Origin: UBA4132 sp037133675
Lineage (GTDB): Bacteria > Pseudomonadota > Gammaproteobacteria > Methylococcales > Methylomonadaceae
Length of the DNA: 64,000 bases
Direction: 5' to 3'
NCBI GenBank assembly: GCA_037133675.1
Contig: JBAXNR010000002.1
Span: 1 to 64,000 of the forward strand
Within the stretch, counting starts at the first letter, position 1. Every line of letters begins with the position of its first letter. The translations under genes and the position numbers were made by a program. Of the stretch, positions 8,015 through 17,604 are shown piece after piece. Below the pieces are notes generated by a model, which saw only the letters and a program-made list of their open reading frames with translations, had not been told where the DNA came from and made no database searches.

Positions 8015-8554
8015 TTAGTGTTTAAATGGAAAGTTAAACAGCTTTAACAACGCTAAACCTTCTTCGTTGGTTTGAGCTGTTGTGGTAATTGTAATATCCA
8101 TGCCACGCAAAGTATCAATTTTATCATAATCAATTTCAGGAAATATGATTTGCTCCTTAACGCCCATTGAATAGTTACCACGTCCATCAAAACTTTTAGG
8201 ACTCAATCCTCTAAAGTCGCGAATTCGCGGAATAGAAATACTGATTAAACGGTCTAAAAACTCATACATTCTATCGCTACGCAAAGTTACTTTGCATCCG
8301 ATAGGCATATCGTCACGGATTTTAAAACCCGCGATAGATTTTCTTGCCAAAGTCACAACGGGTTTTTGACCAGAAATTTTTTCCATGTCGCCAACAGCAG
8401 CTTGCAAAACTTTTTTGTCTGCAACCGCACCACCCACACCCATATTCAGGGTTATTTTAGTGATACGAGGTGCTTGCATCACAGACTTATAACCAAACTG
8501 CTCGACCAATGCGGGAAGAATGGTTTCTTTATATACGGATTCTAATCTAGCCAT
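8015..8554 (-). CDS. rplE: 50S ribosomal protein L5
   Basis: 179 residues, with ITLNMGVGGAVADKK and FDGRGNYSMGVKEQIIFPEI, both typical of L5. It binds 5S rRNA and makes an intersubunit bridge to S13. It lies 8 bp after rplX. Complete and of normal length. Confidence 0.98.
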   Translation of the reverse strand: MARLESVYKETILPALVEQFGYKSVMQAPRITKITLNMGVGGAVADKKVLQAAVGDMEKISGQKPVVTLARKSIAGFKIRDDMPIGCKVTLRSDRMYEFLDRLISISIPRIRDFRGLSPKSFDGRGNYSMGVKEQIIFPEIDYDKIDTLRGMDITITTTAQTNEEGLALLKLFNFPFKH

Positions 8555-8562
8555 GATTCACC

Positions 8563-8880
8563 TTACGCGTCAACAACTTCATTTGTTGACTTAAAATACC
8601 TGACTTTTTTTCCATCTTCCAGAAATTTAAAGCCGACACGATCTGCTTTTTTTGTTACAGGGTTGTATAAACCTATATTGGAAATAGCAATCGGCATATC
8701 CTTGACGATAATTCCACCTGTAACACCAGCATTAGGGTTTGGTTTTTGGTTCTTTTTAACTTGATTGATGCCTTCGACTAAAACTTTATCATCCTTCAAA
8801 ATTTTAGTGACTCTACCGCTCTTACCCTTGTCTTTACCAGTACGAACGATAACATCATCGCCTTTTCTAATTTTTTGCAT
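8563..8880 (-). CDS. rplX: 50S ribosomal protein L24
   Basis: 105 residues, starting MQKIRKGDDVIVRTGKDKGK, a KOW domain. L24 is an assembly-initiator protein on 23S rRNA, near the exit tunnel. I chose the ATG at 8880, which gives the standard L24 N-terminus; an in-frame TTG two codons upstream is less likely. It lies 14 bp after rplN. Confidence 0.97.
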   Translation of the reverse strand: MQKIRKGDDVIVRTGKDKGKSGRVTKILKDDKVLVEGINQVKKNQKPNPNAGVTGGIIVKDMPIAISNIGLYNPVTKKADRVGFKFLEDGKKVRYFKSTNEVVDA

Positions 8881-8894
8881 CGTCAAACCCCATT

Positions 8895-9263
8895 TTAAAG
8901 TACTTCGGGAGCAAGAGAGATAATTTTCATAAATTTCTCTCCTCTTAACTCGCGTGTTACAGGCCCAAAAATACGCGTACCTAAAGGTTGTAGATTGTTG
9001 TTAAGAATAACGGCTGCGTTACCATCAAAACGAATGACAGAACCGTCTGGTCTACGCACACCTTTAGCAGTTCTTACTACTAACGCATTGTAAACTTCAC
9101 CTTTCTTTACTCTTCCACGAGGAATGGCATCTTTGATACTGACTTTGATAATGTCACCAATGCCAGCATAGCGTCTATGCGAACCCCCTAATACTTTGAT
9201 ACACATGACCCTTTTGGCACCGCTATTGTCGGCGACGTCAAGGTTAGTTTGCATCTGAATCAT
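8895..9263 (-). CDS. rplN: 50S ribosomal protein L14
   Basis: 122 residues, the invariant bacterial length, beginning MIQMQTNLDVADNSGAKRVM. L14 lies at the subunit interface and forms bridges to 16S rRNA. It is the first gene of the spc block, 37 bp after rpsQ. No separate spc promoter could be picked out with confidence in that short spacer. Confidence 0.98.
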   Translation of the reverse strand: MIQMQTNLDVADNSGAKRVMCIKVLGGSHRRYAGIGDIIKVSIKDAIPRGRVKKGEVYNALVVRTAKGVRRPDGSVIRFDGNAAVILNNNLQPLGTRIFGPVTRELRGEKFMKIISLAPEVL

Positions 9264-9300
9264 GATTTATTCCTGTTATCTGTATATAAATAGCGGTGTG

Positions 9301-9567
9301 CTATTTGTTGGCACTTTCTAAAACTGAAACCAGTTTAAAGGTTTTATGCTTGGACAATGGTCTGCACGAAGTAATAGCAACCACATCGCCTTCTTGACAA
9401 ACATTTTGCTCATCGTGTGCCATCATTTTAGTTGAACGTTTGATGTATTTACCGTAAACGGGATGTTTTACTACTCGCTCGACTAAAACAGTGATTGTTT
9501 TATCCATTTTGTTACTGACAACACGACCTGTGATTGTCCGCACTTTAGTTACGTTCTCGCTCATCAT
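9301..9567 (-). CDS. rpsQ: 30S ribosomal protein S17
   Basis: 88 residues with the OB-fold core TGRVVSNKMDKTITVLVERV and the KHPVYGKYIKRSTK segment. It is a primary 16S rRNA binder and the last gene of the S10 block. Its start overlaps the rpmC stop by four bases (ATGA), implying translational coupling. A second Met follows the first, so the start may be one codon further in. Confidence 0.98.
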   Translation of the reverse strand: MMSENVTKVRTITGRVVSNKMDKTITVLVERVVKHPVYGKYIKRSTKMMAHDEQNVCQEGDVVAITSCRPLSKHKTFKLVSVLESANK

Positions 9568-9758
9568 TTCACGCTCGCTTTTTCATTTAGTATGGTTTGG
9601 ATACGAGCCACGTCACGTCTGACCTTTTTTACTTGGTCTGGTTTAGATAGCTGACCTGTACCTTTTTGCATTCTAAGATTAAACCGCTCACGCGATAAAT
9701 CGAGTAATAGCGTTCCTAACTCGTCTTTTGATTTCTGGCGTAATTCACTTGCTTTCAT
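9564..9758 (-). CDS. rpmC: 50S ribosomal protein L29
   Basis: 64 residues, an alpha-helical hairpin starting MKASELRQKSKDEL and containing the conserved LRMQKGTGQL. It lies by the tunnel exit, where it helps dock SRP and trigger factor through L23. It overlaps rplP by one base and rpsQ by four. Confidence 0.97.
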   Translation of the reverse strand: MKASELRQKSKDELGTLLLDLSRERFNLRMQKGTGQLSKPDQVKKVRRDVARIQTILNEKASVK

Positions 9759-10171
9759 TACATTATTGTCCGAACGGTAAAAAGTGTTTTCAAAGGCAGC
9801 TTAGCAGCAGCCAATGTAAATGCCTCGCGTGCCAATTCTTCAGAAACACCTTGTATCTCATACAACATGGTTCCTGGTCTGATTTGAGCAACCCAGTATT
9901 CTACACTACCTTTTCCTTTTCCCATACGAACTTCTAAAGGTTTTTTAGTAATTGGCTTATCTGGGAAAATTCTAATCCAAATCTTACCGCCGCGTTTGAC
10001 ATGACGAGTAATAGTTCGACGAGCTGATTCAATCTGACGGGCAGTTAATCTACCACGACTAATTGACTTAAGTCCATACTCACCAAAACTAACAGATGAA
10101 CCACGAACAGCAGTACCGTTATTTCTGCCTTTATGTTGCTTACGGAATTTAGTTCTTTTAGGCTGAAGCAT
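9758..10171 (-). CDS. rplP: 50S ribosomal protein L16
   Basis: 137 residues, beginning MLQPKRTKFRKQHKGRNNG. L16 contacts the A-site tRNA elbow region and is needed for late 50S maturation. The R residue of the conserved RMGKGKGSVEYWVA loop region, a hydroxylation target in E. coli, is in place. It lies 16 bp after rpsC. Confidence 0.98.
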   Translation of the reverse strand: MLQPKRTKFRKQHKGRNNGTAVRGSSVSFGEYGLKSISRGRLTARQIESARRTITRHVKRGGKIWIRIFPDKPITKKPLEVRMGKGKGSVEYWVAQIRPGTMLYEIQGVSEELAREAFTLAAAKLPLKTLFTVRTIM

Positions 10172-10187
10172 CTTTTTATCCCTTCAA

Positions 10188-10859
10188 CTATTTCTTAGAT
10201 TCAGAATTGATTGACGCAATATGGGCATCCATATCGAATACTTCACCTTTGAATATCCACACCTTAATGCCGATAATTCCATAGGTGGTATTTGCCTCTG
10301 CGGTTGCATAATCGATGTCAGCTCTTAAAGTATGTAAAGGCACTCGACCTTCTCTATACCATTCACTACGCGCGATTTCCGCACCGTTTAATCGACCACC
10401 AACGTTAATTTTAATGCCTTCAGCACCCAAACGCATGGTGTTAGTCACCGCACGTTTCATAGCACGACGATACATAATACGTTTTTCAAGCTGTTGAGCA
10501 ACACCTTCAGCAACTAGAAGCGCGTCCAACTCAGGCTTTCTAATTTCTTCAACATTTAATTGCACAGGAATACCTATCATTTTAGATATTTCTTGTTTCA
10601 ATACCTCAATATCCTCACCCTTCTTACCGATAACGATACCTGGTCTGGCTGTGTGAATGGTGATGTGTGCATTATTCGCAGGGCGATTAATTTGAATTCG
10701 ACTAACGGATGCGTGAGCCAATTTCTTCCTAATAAACTCTCTAACAGTTAAATCTTGGTGCAGGAATACCGAATAATCCTGACTATTTGCGTACCATCTT
10801 GAATTCCAATCCTTGACGATACCAAGGCGTATGCCTATTGGATGTACCTTCTGACCCAT
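10188..10859 (-). CDS. rpsC: 30S ribosomal protein S3
   Basis: 223 residues, with a KH type-2 RNA-binding domain at about 39-107 (IVIGKKGEDIEVLKQEI) and a C-terminal domain with INVGGRLNGAEIARSEWYRE. It lines the mRNA entry channel with S4 and S5, where it contributes helicase activity. It lies 9 bp after rplV. Confidence 0.98.
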   Translation of the reverse strand: MGQKVHPIGIRLGIVKDWNSRWYANSQDYSVFLHQDLTVREFIRKKLAHASVSRIQINRPANNAHITIHTARPGIVIGKKGEDIEVLKQEISKMIGIPVQLNVEEIRKPELDALLVAEGVAQQLEKRIMYRRAMKRAVTNTMRLGAEGIKINVGGRLNGAEIARSEWYREGRVPLHTLRADIDYATAEANTTYGIIGIKVWIFKGEVFDMDAHIASINSESKK

Positions 10860-10868
10860 TTTATGCCC

Positions 10869-11207
10869 CTACTCGATTTCTGCGACTTTAATTGTGATAT
10901 GGCAGGTTCTTTTAAGAATGTGATTCGCATTCCCTTTAGCTCTTGCCTTAAACCTTTTCATGGTCGCCCCTTCATTGACATAAACGGTAGACACTTTCAA
11001 TTCGTCAATATCCGCGCTTTCATTATGCTCGGCATTAGCAATCGCAGACTCCAGAATTTTTTTTATGATAGCCGCTGCTTTTTTAGAGCTGAATTTTAAA
11101 ATATTCAGTGCCTTATCAACGGGCAAGCCACGAATTTGATCACCAACTAAACGCGCTTTTTGCGCTGACAGTGGGGCATTGTTTAATTTTGCTGAAATTT
11201 CCATCAC
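10869..11207 (-). CDS. rplV: 50S ribosomal protein L22
   Basis: 112 residues. The long beta-hairpin that reaches into the exit tunnel corresponds to VYVNEGATMKRFKARAKGNA, the site of macrolide-resistance changes in other bacteria; it is intact here. It lies 2 bp after rpsS. Confidence 0.98.
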   Translation of the reverse strand: MMEISAKLNNAPLSAQKARLVGDQIRGLPVDKALNILKFSSKKAAAIIKKILESAIANAEHNESADIDELKVSTVYVNEGATMKRFKARAKGNANHILKRTCHITIKVAEIE

Positions 11208-11209
11208 TC

Positions 11210-11482
11210 TTACCTAGATTTCTTATCAGCCACATGGCCTTTATATGTACGAGTGGGTGCAAACTCACCTAATTTATGCCCGACCATATTCTCAGAAATG
11301 AGAACGGGGATGTGCAGCCGTCCATTATGGATTGCGATAGTTAAGCCCAGCATATCTGGAATAATCATTGATCGTCTTGACCATGTTTTAATCGGTTTCC
11401 TATTATTGCTACTCACTGCATCTTCAATTTTTTTCTGAAGATGGTGATCAATAAAAGGACCTTTTTTAATTGAACGCGGCAT
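11210..11482 (-). CDS. rpsS: 30S ribosomal protein S19
   Basis: 90 residues, beginning MPRSIKKGPFIDHHLQKKI and ending in the conserved GEFAPTRTYKGHVADKKS region. It sits in the 30S head beside S13 and contacts the large subunit. It lies 11 bp after rplB and 2 bp before rplV. Confidence 0.98.
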   Translation of the reverse strand: MPRSIKKGPFIDHHLQKKIEDAVSSNNRKPIKTWSRRSMIIPDMLGLTIAIHNGRLHIPVLISENMVGHKLGEFAPTRTYKGHVADKKSR

Positions 11483-11493
11483 GTGTGTCCTCT

Positions 11494-12321
11494 CTATTTC
11501 TGCTTGCGTCGTCTAACAATCATGTTGTCAGTACGTTTGTTTTTTCTTGTTTTATAGCCTTTGGTTGGCATACCCCAAGGAGATACGGGATGTCTACCAC
11601 CAGAGGTACGCCCTTCACCACCACCGTGTGGATGGTCAACTGGGTTCATGACCACACCGCGAACTGTTGGTCTAACGCCTCGCCATCTTGTCGCACCTGC
11701 TTTACCAAGTGATATCAAGTTATGCTCTGAATTCGATACTTCACCGATAACTGCATGGCAATCTGCCATAACTTTACGCATTTCACCTGAACGTAGTCTA
11801 ATTGTTGCGTGTGCACCATCTCTAGCGACTAGCTGTACTGATGTACCTGCACTTCTTGCGACTTGCGCACCTTTGCCAGGCTTTAGTTCAACGCAATGAA
11901 CTGTTGTACCCATCGGAATATTTCTTAATGGCATACAGTTACCTGGTTTAACAGGTGCAGAGTCAGATGAAATAATTTCTTGACCAACTGCAAGACCCTT
12001 AGGAGCGATAATATATTTGCGCTCACCATCTTTGAACAGGATTAATGCAATATTGGCTGTTCTGTTTGGGTCATATTCCAAGCGTTCAACAACGGCTGGA
12101 ATATCAGTTTTATTTCGTTTGAAATCAATAATACGGTAGTGTTGCTTATGACCACCACCGACATGACGTGTTGTGATACGCCCCTGATTATTACGACCAC
12201 CAGTCTTGCTTTTTTTAGCAAGCAAAGGAGAATAAGGTTTGCCTTTATGCAACTCATCATTTTTAATGCGTATTACAAACCGTGATCCTGGTGACGTTGG
12301 TTTTGATTTTACAATCGCCAT
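11494..12321 (-). CDS. rplB: 50S ribosomal protein L2
   Basis: 275 residues. It has an OB-fold and SH3-like core and the C-terminal MNPVDHPHGGGEGRTSGGRH, which contains the conserved His next to the peptidyl transferase centre. It is one of the most conserved ribosomal proteins and is required for subunit association. It lies 38 bp after rplW, the largest gap within the S10 block. Confidence 0.99.
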   Translation of the reverse strand: MAIVKSKPTSPGSRFVIRIKNDELHKGKPYSPLLAKKSKTGGRNNQGRITTRHVGGGHKQHYRIIDFKRNKTDIPAVVERLEYDPNRTANIALILFKDGERKYIIAPKGLAVGQEIISSDSAPVKPGNCMPLRNIPMGTTVHCVELKPGKGAQVARSAGTSVQLVARDGAHATIRLRSGEMRKVMADCHAVIGEVSNSEHNLISLGKAGATRWRGVRPTVRGVVMNPVDHPHGGGEGRTSGGRHPVSPWGMPTKGYKTRKNKRTDNMIVRRRKQK

Positions 12322-12359
12322 GCTTTCTACCGTTTCCTATTGATCTTTTGCTTTATAAA

Positions 12360-12659
12360 TTAAGCAGCAGAGAATTCTATATCGTGACCAGACTTAAGTT
12401 TTACATAAGCTTTTTTCCAATCAGACCGCTGGCCTAATGACTTACCAAATCTTTTCTGTTTTCCTTTAACGTTTAAAACTCGAACTGAATCGACTTCAAC
12501 CTTAAACATCTGCTCAACCGCGTTTTTAACTTGTTTTTTAGTGGCTTGCTTTTGCACCTTAAAAACAAATTGTTTATTCTTTTCAGCAACAATCGTACTC
12601 TTTTCAGAAATAATTGGAGCCTCAAGTACATTTGACAATTGATATTGATTTACGCTCAT
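12360..12659 (-). CDS. rplW: 50S ribosomal protein L23
   Basis: 99 residues, with the typical EAPIISEKSTIVAEKN start region and VLNVKGKQKRFGKSLGQRSD. It is the docking site at the tunnel exit for trigger factor, SRP and the Sec translocon. Its start overlaps the rplD stop by four bases, so coupling is likely. Confidence 0.98.
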   Translation of the reverse strand: MSVNQYQLSNVLEAPIISEKSTIVAEKNKQFVFKVQKQATKKQVKNAVEQMFKVEVDSVRVLNVKGKQKRFGKSLGQRSDWKKAYVKLKSGHDIEFSAA

Positions 12660-13276
12660 GCTAATCGCTCCTCTAATTGTTTCAATGCTGCTGGTGTCGC
12701 AATCACTTTATCAGCTGCAACCAATAGCACGGGACTTAAATTAGCTGCTTCGATTACCTCTACATAAGGAATATTTCTTGATGCTAAAGCTAGATTTTCA
12801 TCCACACTATCAACAACAATTAATATGCGCTTAGCATCGATTAGTTTTAATTTTGCATTCAGCTCTTTAGTTTTTACAGTAGTAGGGATAATATCGCTAC
12901 TTACCACTAAACGCTCTTGTCTCAATAACTCAGACAAAATTGAACGAATACCAACGCGAAACATTTTTTTGTTCAGCTTTTGTTCGTAGTTTCTAGGTCT
13001 TGCTGCGAAAGCAACACCACCTGTACGCCAAATCGGGCTACGAGTTGTTCCAGCTCTTGCACGACCAGTGCCTTTTTGTCTCCAAGGCTTCGCACCGCCA
13101 CCACTGACATCTGAGCGTGTTTTTTGTGCTTTAGTTCCAGCACGCGCCCCCGCCATATAGCGGACAACTAACTGGTGAACTAATGTTTCGTTAAATGACT
13201 GACCGAAAACAGTTTCACTAACATCAACTATTCCAGCAGTATCTTGTTTATTTAAAGCAGGTATTTGCAAACCCAT
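12656..13276 (-). CDS. rplD: 50S ribosomal protein L4
   Basis: 206 residues. The tunnel-lining loop includes SGGGAKPWRQKGTGRARAGT, the L4 hallmark and macrolide-resistance site, intact here. In E. coli L4 represses the S10 operon through the leader ahead of rpsJ. That leader cannot exist here, because rpsJ starts 8 bp after tuf. It lies 3 bp after rplC. Confidence 0.98.
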   Translation of the reverse strand: MGLQIPALNKQDTAGIVDVSETVFGQSFNETLVHQLVVRYMAGARAGTKAQKTRSDVSGGGAKPWRQKGTGRARAGTTRSPIWRTGGVAFAARPRNYEQKLNKKMFRVGIRSILSELLRQERLVVSSDIIPTTVKTKELNAKLKLIDAKRILIVVDSVDENLALASRNIPYVEVIEAANLSPVLLVAADKVIATPAALKQLEERLA

Positions 13277-13279
13277 GGT

Positions 13280-13930
13280 TTAACCTTTATTTCGCATTTT
13301 CATGGCAGGAGTAATAACTACATCACCACCTTTGGCTCCAGGCACTGAGCCTTTCACTAAAATTAAATTTCTTTCAGTATCAATAGCATGGATTGTCAAA
13401 TTCTGAACAGTTACTTTCTCCGCCCCCATGTGACCTTCCATTTTTTTGCCTTTAAAAACACGTCCAGGCGTTTGATTCATACCGATAGAACCCAATACTC
13501 GATGTGAACGTGAGTTACCATGAGTAGCATCTTGCATACTAAAATTGTGACGTTTTATACCACCAGCAAAACCTTTACCGATACTCTTACCTTGAACGTC
13601 AATTACTTGACCTACAGAAAAAATATCTAACGGTAATGGGGAACCAGCAGATAAATCAGTGCCTTCACCATCTTCGAGTCTAAATTCCCAAAGACCACGT
13701 CCAGCTGTCACATTAGCCGCTGCATAGTGACCTGCCATTGCTTTATTGACTCTTGAAGATTTTTTATCACCCGCTGCCACTTGAACAGCACGATAACCAT
13801 CTACCTCAATACTTTTAACCTGAGTAACTCTATTTGAGTCAATCTGGAGAACAGTCACAGGTACTGACGATCCATCTTCACAAAAAACTCTGGTCATACC
13901 ACATTTACGACCTATAAGACCTATTGACAT
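13280..13930 (-). CDS. rplC: 50S ribosomal protein L3
   Basis: 216 residues, beginning MSIGLIGRKCGMTRVFCEDG. The loop that reaches the peptidyl transferase centre is present as SIGMNQTPGRVFKGKKMEGH, with the Gln methylated by PrmB in E. coli. L3 nucleates 50S assembly. It lies 18 bp after rpsJ. Confidence 0.99.
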   Translation of the reverse strand: MSIGLIGRKCGMTRVFCEDGSSVPVTVLQIDSNRVTQVKSIEVDGYRAVQVAAGDKKSSRVNKAMAGHYAAANVTAGRGLWEFRLEDGEGTDLSAGSPLPLDIFSVGQVIDVQGKSIGKGFAGGIKRHNFSMQDATHGNSRSHRVLGSIGMNQTPGRVFKGKKMEGHMGAEKVTVQNLTIHAIDTERNLILVKGSVPGAKGGDVVITPAMKMRNKG

Positions 13931-13948
13931 CTGCCAATTCCTCTATTC

Positions 13949-14260
13949 TTAATTCAACTTTATCTGAACATCAACGCCTGCTGCGAGATCTAACTTCATC
14001 AGCGCATCTACGGTTTTTTCAGTGGGCTCAACGATATCCAGCAATCGTTTATATGTTCTCAATTCATATTGATCTCTCGCATCTTTATTGACATGCGGAG
14101 AAATCAAAATCGTAAAACGTTCTTTTTTAGTAGGCAATGGGATAGGGCCTTTAACTTGCGCACCAGTCCTTCTTGCTGTTTCTACTATCTCACCAGCCGA
14201 TTGATCAATTAATTTATGATCAAATGATTTCAATCGAATTCTGATAGTTTGATTAGCCAT
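13949..14260 (-). CDS. rpsJ: 30S ribosomal protein S10 / transcription factor NusE
   Basis: 103 residues, beginning MANQTIRIRLKSFDHKLIDQ. It is part of the 30S head and also pairs with NusB (nusB lies at 31512-31949 in this window) and NusG in antitermination and coupling. It starts only 8 bp after the tuf stop, so the str and S10 blocks are joined and there is no room for an S10 leader. Confidence 0.98.
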   Translation of the reverse strand: MANQTIRIRLKSFDHKLIDQSAGEIVETARRTGAQVKGPIPLPTKKERFTILISPHVNKDARDQYELRTYKRLLDIVEPTEKTVDALMKLDLAAGVDVQIKLN

Positions 14261-14268
14261 AATAGTGA

Positions 14269-15459
14269 TTACTCGATGATTGACGCAACAACACCCGCAC
14301 CAACTGTACGACCGCCTTCACGAATTGCAAAACGTAGACCATCTTCCATGGCAATAGGAGAAATCAACTTAACTTTCACAGAGATGTTATCACCAGGCAT
14401 TACCATTTCAACACCTTCTGGTAACTCAACAGCACCAGTCACGTCAGTCGTTCTAAAATAGAATTGTGGACGATAGCCGTTGAAAAATGGCGTATGACGA
14501 CCACCCTCATCTTTTGATAGAATGTAAATTTCTGCGTTAAAATACGCATGTGGACTGATACTACCCTTTTTAGCCAATACTTGACCGCGCTCAACGTCGT
14601 CTCTTTTAGTTCCTCTTAACAACAAACCAACGTTATCACCTGCTTCACCTTGGTCTAGTAATTTACGGAACATTTCGACACCCGTAACAGTCGAAACAAC
14701 TGTTTTCCGAATACCAACAATTTCAACTTCTTGACCAACCTTGATGATACCGCGTTCAATACGACCTGTTACTACTGTACCGCGACCAGAAATTGAGAAG
14801 ACATCTTCAACAGGCATTAAAAATGCACCGTCTACCGCTCTTTCTGGTAGTGGAATATAGGTATCTAACGCTTCAACTAACTTAATGACTGACGGCTCGC
14901 CAATTTCACTTTGATCACCTTGTAAGGCTAACAGAGCAGAACCTTTGATAATTGGTGTGTCATCACCAGGAAATTCATACATGTCGAGTAATTCTCTTAG
15001 CTCCATTTCCACCAACTCAATCAACTCTTCATCGTCAACCATGTCAGCTTTATTCAAGAATACAACGATGTAAGGAACTCCCACCTGTCTTGATAACAGA
15101 ATGTGTTCTCTAGTTTGTGGCATAGGACCATCAGCAGCTGAACAAACCAAAATTGCTCCATCCATTTGTGCGGCACCTGTAATCATGTTTTTAACATAAT
15201 CAGCATGACCAGGACAATCAACATGAGCATAATGGCGTTTTGATGATTCATATTCAACGTGCGATGTTGCAATCGTAATACCACGCGCTCTTTCTTCAGG
15301 GGCGTTATCGATTTGATCAAACGCTTTAACTGAACCACCGTGTAATTTTGCCATTACAGTTGTCAATGCAGCTGTTAGCGTTGTTTTGCCGTGGTCAACG
15401 TGACCGATTGTACCGACGTTGACGTGAGGCTTATTGCGTGAAAATTTTTCTTTGGCCAT
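14269..15459 (-). CDS. tuf: Elongation factor Tu
   Basis: 396 residues. The GTP-binding motifs GHVDHGKT (P-loop), DCPGHADYVKNMITGAAQMD (switch II region) and NKAD are intact, followed by the two beta-barrel domains. EF-Tu delivers aminoacyl-tRNA to the ribosome. It lies between fusA (26 bp) and rpsJ (8 bp). It is the only tuf in this window; the second copy often found next to the tRNA-Thr/tRNA-Trp genes is absent there. Confidence 0.99.
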   Translation of the reverse strand: MAKEKFSRNKPHVNVGTIGHVDHGKTTLTAALTTVMAKLHGGSVKAFDQIDNAPEERARGITIATSHVEYESSKRHYAHVDCPGHADYVKNMITGAAQMDGAILVCSAADGPMPQTREHILLSRQVGVPYIVVFLNKADMVDDEELIELVEMELRELLDMYEFPGDDTPIIKGSALLALQGDQSEIGEPSVIKLVEALDTYIPLPERAVDGAFLMPVEDVFSISGRGTVVTGRIERGIIKVGQEVEIVGIRKTVVSTVTGVEMFRKLLDQGEAGDNVGLLLRGTKRDDVERGQVLAKKGSISPHAYFNAEIYILSKDEGGRHTPFFNGYRPQFYFRTTDVTGAVELPEGVEMVMPGDNISVKVKLISPIAMEDGLRFAIREGGRTVGAGVVASIIE

Positions 15460-15485
15460 GAGTTAATACCTTGTGTTATTCAATT

Positions 15486-17576
15486 TTATGAAGATTTTTT
15501 AATGATTACATCTGCGATATGTGCAGGTGTTTCATTGTATTTTTCAAACTGCATACTGTATGTAGCTCGCCCCTGCGTTGCTGATCGCAAATCAGTTGCA
15601 TAACCAAACATTTCCGCCAACGGCACTTCGCAGCTAACTATTTTACCTGATGGTGCATCATCCATACCGTGGATAATACCACGTCGCCTGTTAATATCAC
15701 CAACAACATCACCCATATATTCTTCAGGTGTAGAAACCTCAACTTTCATTATCGGCTCAAGCAACACTGGATTTGCTTTCCTCGCGCCTTCTCGAAAGCA
15801 CATAGAACCTGCAATTTTGAAAGCTATTTCGTTCGAATCGACATCGTGATAAGAACCGTCAAATAAAGAAACTTTTACATCCAAAACAGGGTAGCCTGCA
15901 AGAACACCACTTTTCAGCTGCTCTTGAACCCCCTTATCCACTGCTGGTATATATTCCTTTGGAACAACTCCGCCAACAATTTCATTTACAAATTCGTAAC
16001 CAGCCCCCGCTTCTTTCGGCTCAATTCTCAACCAAACATGACCGTATTGTCCACGACCACCTGATTGTTTAATGAACTTACCTTCTTGCTCAACTGACTG
16101 ACGAATTGTCTCTCTGTAAGCTACTTGCGGCGCACCGACATTAGCTCCAACATTAAACTCTCTTTTCATACGATCAACAATAATTTCCAAATGCAGCTCA
16201 CCCATTCCAGAAATAATTATTTGACCTGACTCTTCATCGGTATGAACACGAAATGAAGGATCCTCTTGTGCCAATTTAGCTAAAGCGACACTCATTTTTT
16301 CTTGATCAGCCTTAGTTCTAGGTTCTACCGCAACAGAAATAACTGGATCGGGAAACTCCATGCGCTCAAGAATAATAATCTCCTTAGCATCACACAGAGT
16401 ATCACCCGTGGTAGTATCTTTAAGACCAATGAACGCCGCAATGTCGCCAGCACAAACTGATTTAATCTCTTCCCTGCTATTAGCGTGCATTTGCACAATA
16501 CGACCAACACGCTCTCTTTTCATTTTCACTGAGTTGTAAATACTGTCTCCAGAATTTAACATACCCGAATATACCCTGAAAAAAGTCAATGTACCAAAAG
16601 GATCGGAAACTATCTTAAAAGCTAATGCTGAAAAAGGTTCATTGTCATCTGCATGACGTTGCGCTTCCGTCTCACCACCTTCAAGTACACCAGCGATTGC
16701 CTTAATGTCAGTTGGTGCTGGCATATACTCAATAATAGCATCCAGCATCGCCTGAACACCCTTGTTTTTAAAAGCTGAACCACAAAAAGCTGGAACTATT
16801 CGACCAGATATCGTCTGGACTCGGATACCCCATCTTATTTCTTCATCTGTCAAAACACCTTCTTCAAGATATTTTTCCGTTAATCTTTCATCTGCTTCCG
16901 CTGCAGCTTCAACGATAAGTTCACGCCATGTTTCACAAAGCACTTGCATATCCACAGGAATCTCTTTTTCCTGAAAAGTCATACCCATATTGGACTCATC
17001 CCAGTAGATGGCTTTCATTTTGACAAGATCAACAACTCCTTCAAAACCATCTTCTGCTCCAATAGGCATTTGCATTGGTATCGCATTACCGCCTAAACGA
17101 GCCTTAATCTGCCCAATAACTCTTAAAAAATCAGCACCCGAACGATCCATCTTATTAACAAATATCAATCTAGGCACATGATATTTATCAGCCTGTCGCC
17201 ATACTGTTTCTGATTGTGGTTCGACACCACCTACAGCACAAAAGACAGCACATGCTCCGTCCAATACACGCAATGAACGCTCAACTTCAATGGTAAAATC
17301 AACGTGTCCAGGCGTATCAATAATGTTAATACGATGCTGCGGAAATTGCTTTTCCATGCCGCTCCAAAAACAGGTAGTTGCCGCAGAGGTGATAGTAATC
17401 CCCCTCTCTTGCTCCTGCGCCATCCAATCCATGATAGCTGCCCCATCATGTACCTCACCTATTTTGTGAGATACGCCTGTATAGTAGAGTACGCGCTCTG
17501 TTGTTGTGGTTTTACCCGCATCAATGTGAGCCATGATACCAATATTACGATAATGCTCTATAGGAGTTTTACGCAC
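15486..17576 (-). CDS. fusA: Elongation factor G
   Basis: 696 residues, GTG start at 17576 giving MRKTPIEHYRNIGIMAHIDA. P-loop AHIDAGKTTTTERVLYYTG, switch II DTPGHVDFTIEVERSLRVLD and NKMDRSGAD are intact, followed by domains II-V. It drives ribosomal translocation and, with RRF, recycling. It lies 28 bp after rpsG and 26 bp before tuf, the classic str order. The GTG is supported because it gives the standard N-terminus. Confidence 0.99.
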   Translation of the reverse strand: MRKTPIEHYRNIGIMAHIDAGKTTTTERVLYYTGVSHKIGEVHDGAAIMDWMAQEQERGITITSAATTCFWSGMEKQFPQHRINIIDTPGHVDFTIEVERSLRVLDGACAVFCAVGGVEPQSETVWRQADKYHVPRLIFVNKMDRSGADFLRVIGQIKARLGGNAIPMQMPIGAEDGFEGVVDLVKMKAIYWDESNMGMTFQEKEIPVDMQVLCETWRELIVEAAAEADERLTEKYLEEGVLTDEEIRWGIRVQTISGRIVPAFCGSAFKNKGVQAMLDAIIEYMPAPTDIKAIAGVLEGGETEAQRHADDNEPFSALAFKIVSDPFGTLTFFRVYSGMLNSGDSIYNSVKMKRERVGRIVQMHANSREEIKSVCAGDIAAFIGLKDTTTGDTLCDAKEIIILERMEFPDPVISVAVEPRTKADQEKMSVALAKLAQEDPSFRVHTDEESGQIIISGMGELHLEIIVDRMKREFNVGANVGAPQVAYRETIRQSVEQEGKFIKQSGGRGQYGHVWLRIEPKEAGAGYEFVNEIVGGVVPKEYIPAVDKGVQEQLKSGVLAGYPVLDVKVSLFDGSYHDVDSNEIAFKIAGSMCFREGARKANPVLLEPIMKVEVSTPEEYMGDVVGDINRRRGIIHGMDDAPSGKIVSCEVPLAEMFGYATDLRSATQGRATYSMQFEKYNETPAHIADVIIKKSS

Positions 17577-17604
17577 TGCTACTGACAGGACTGGTGTATA
17601 TCAA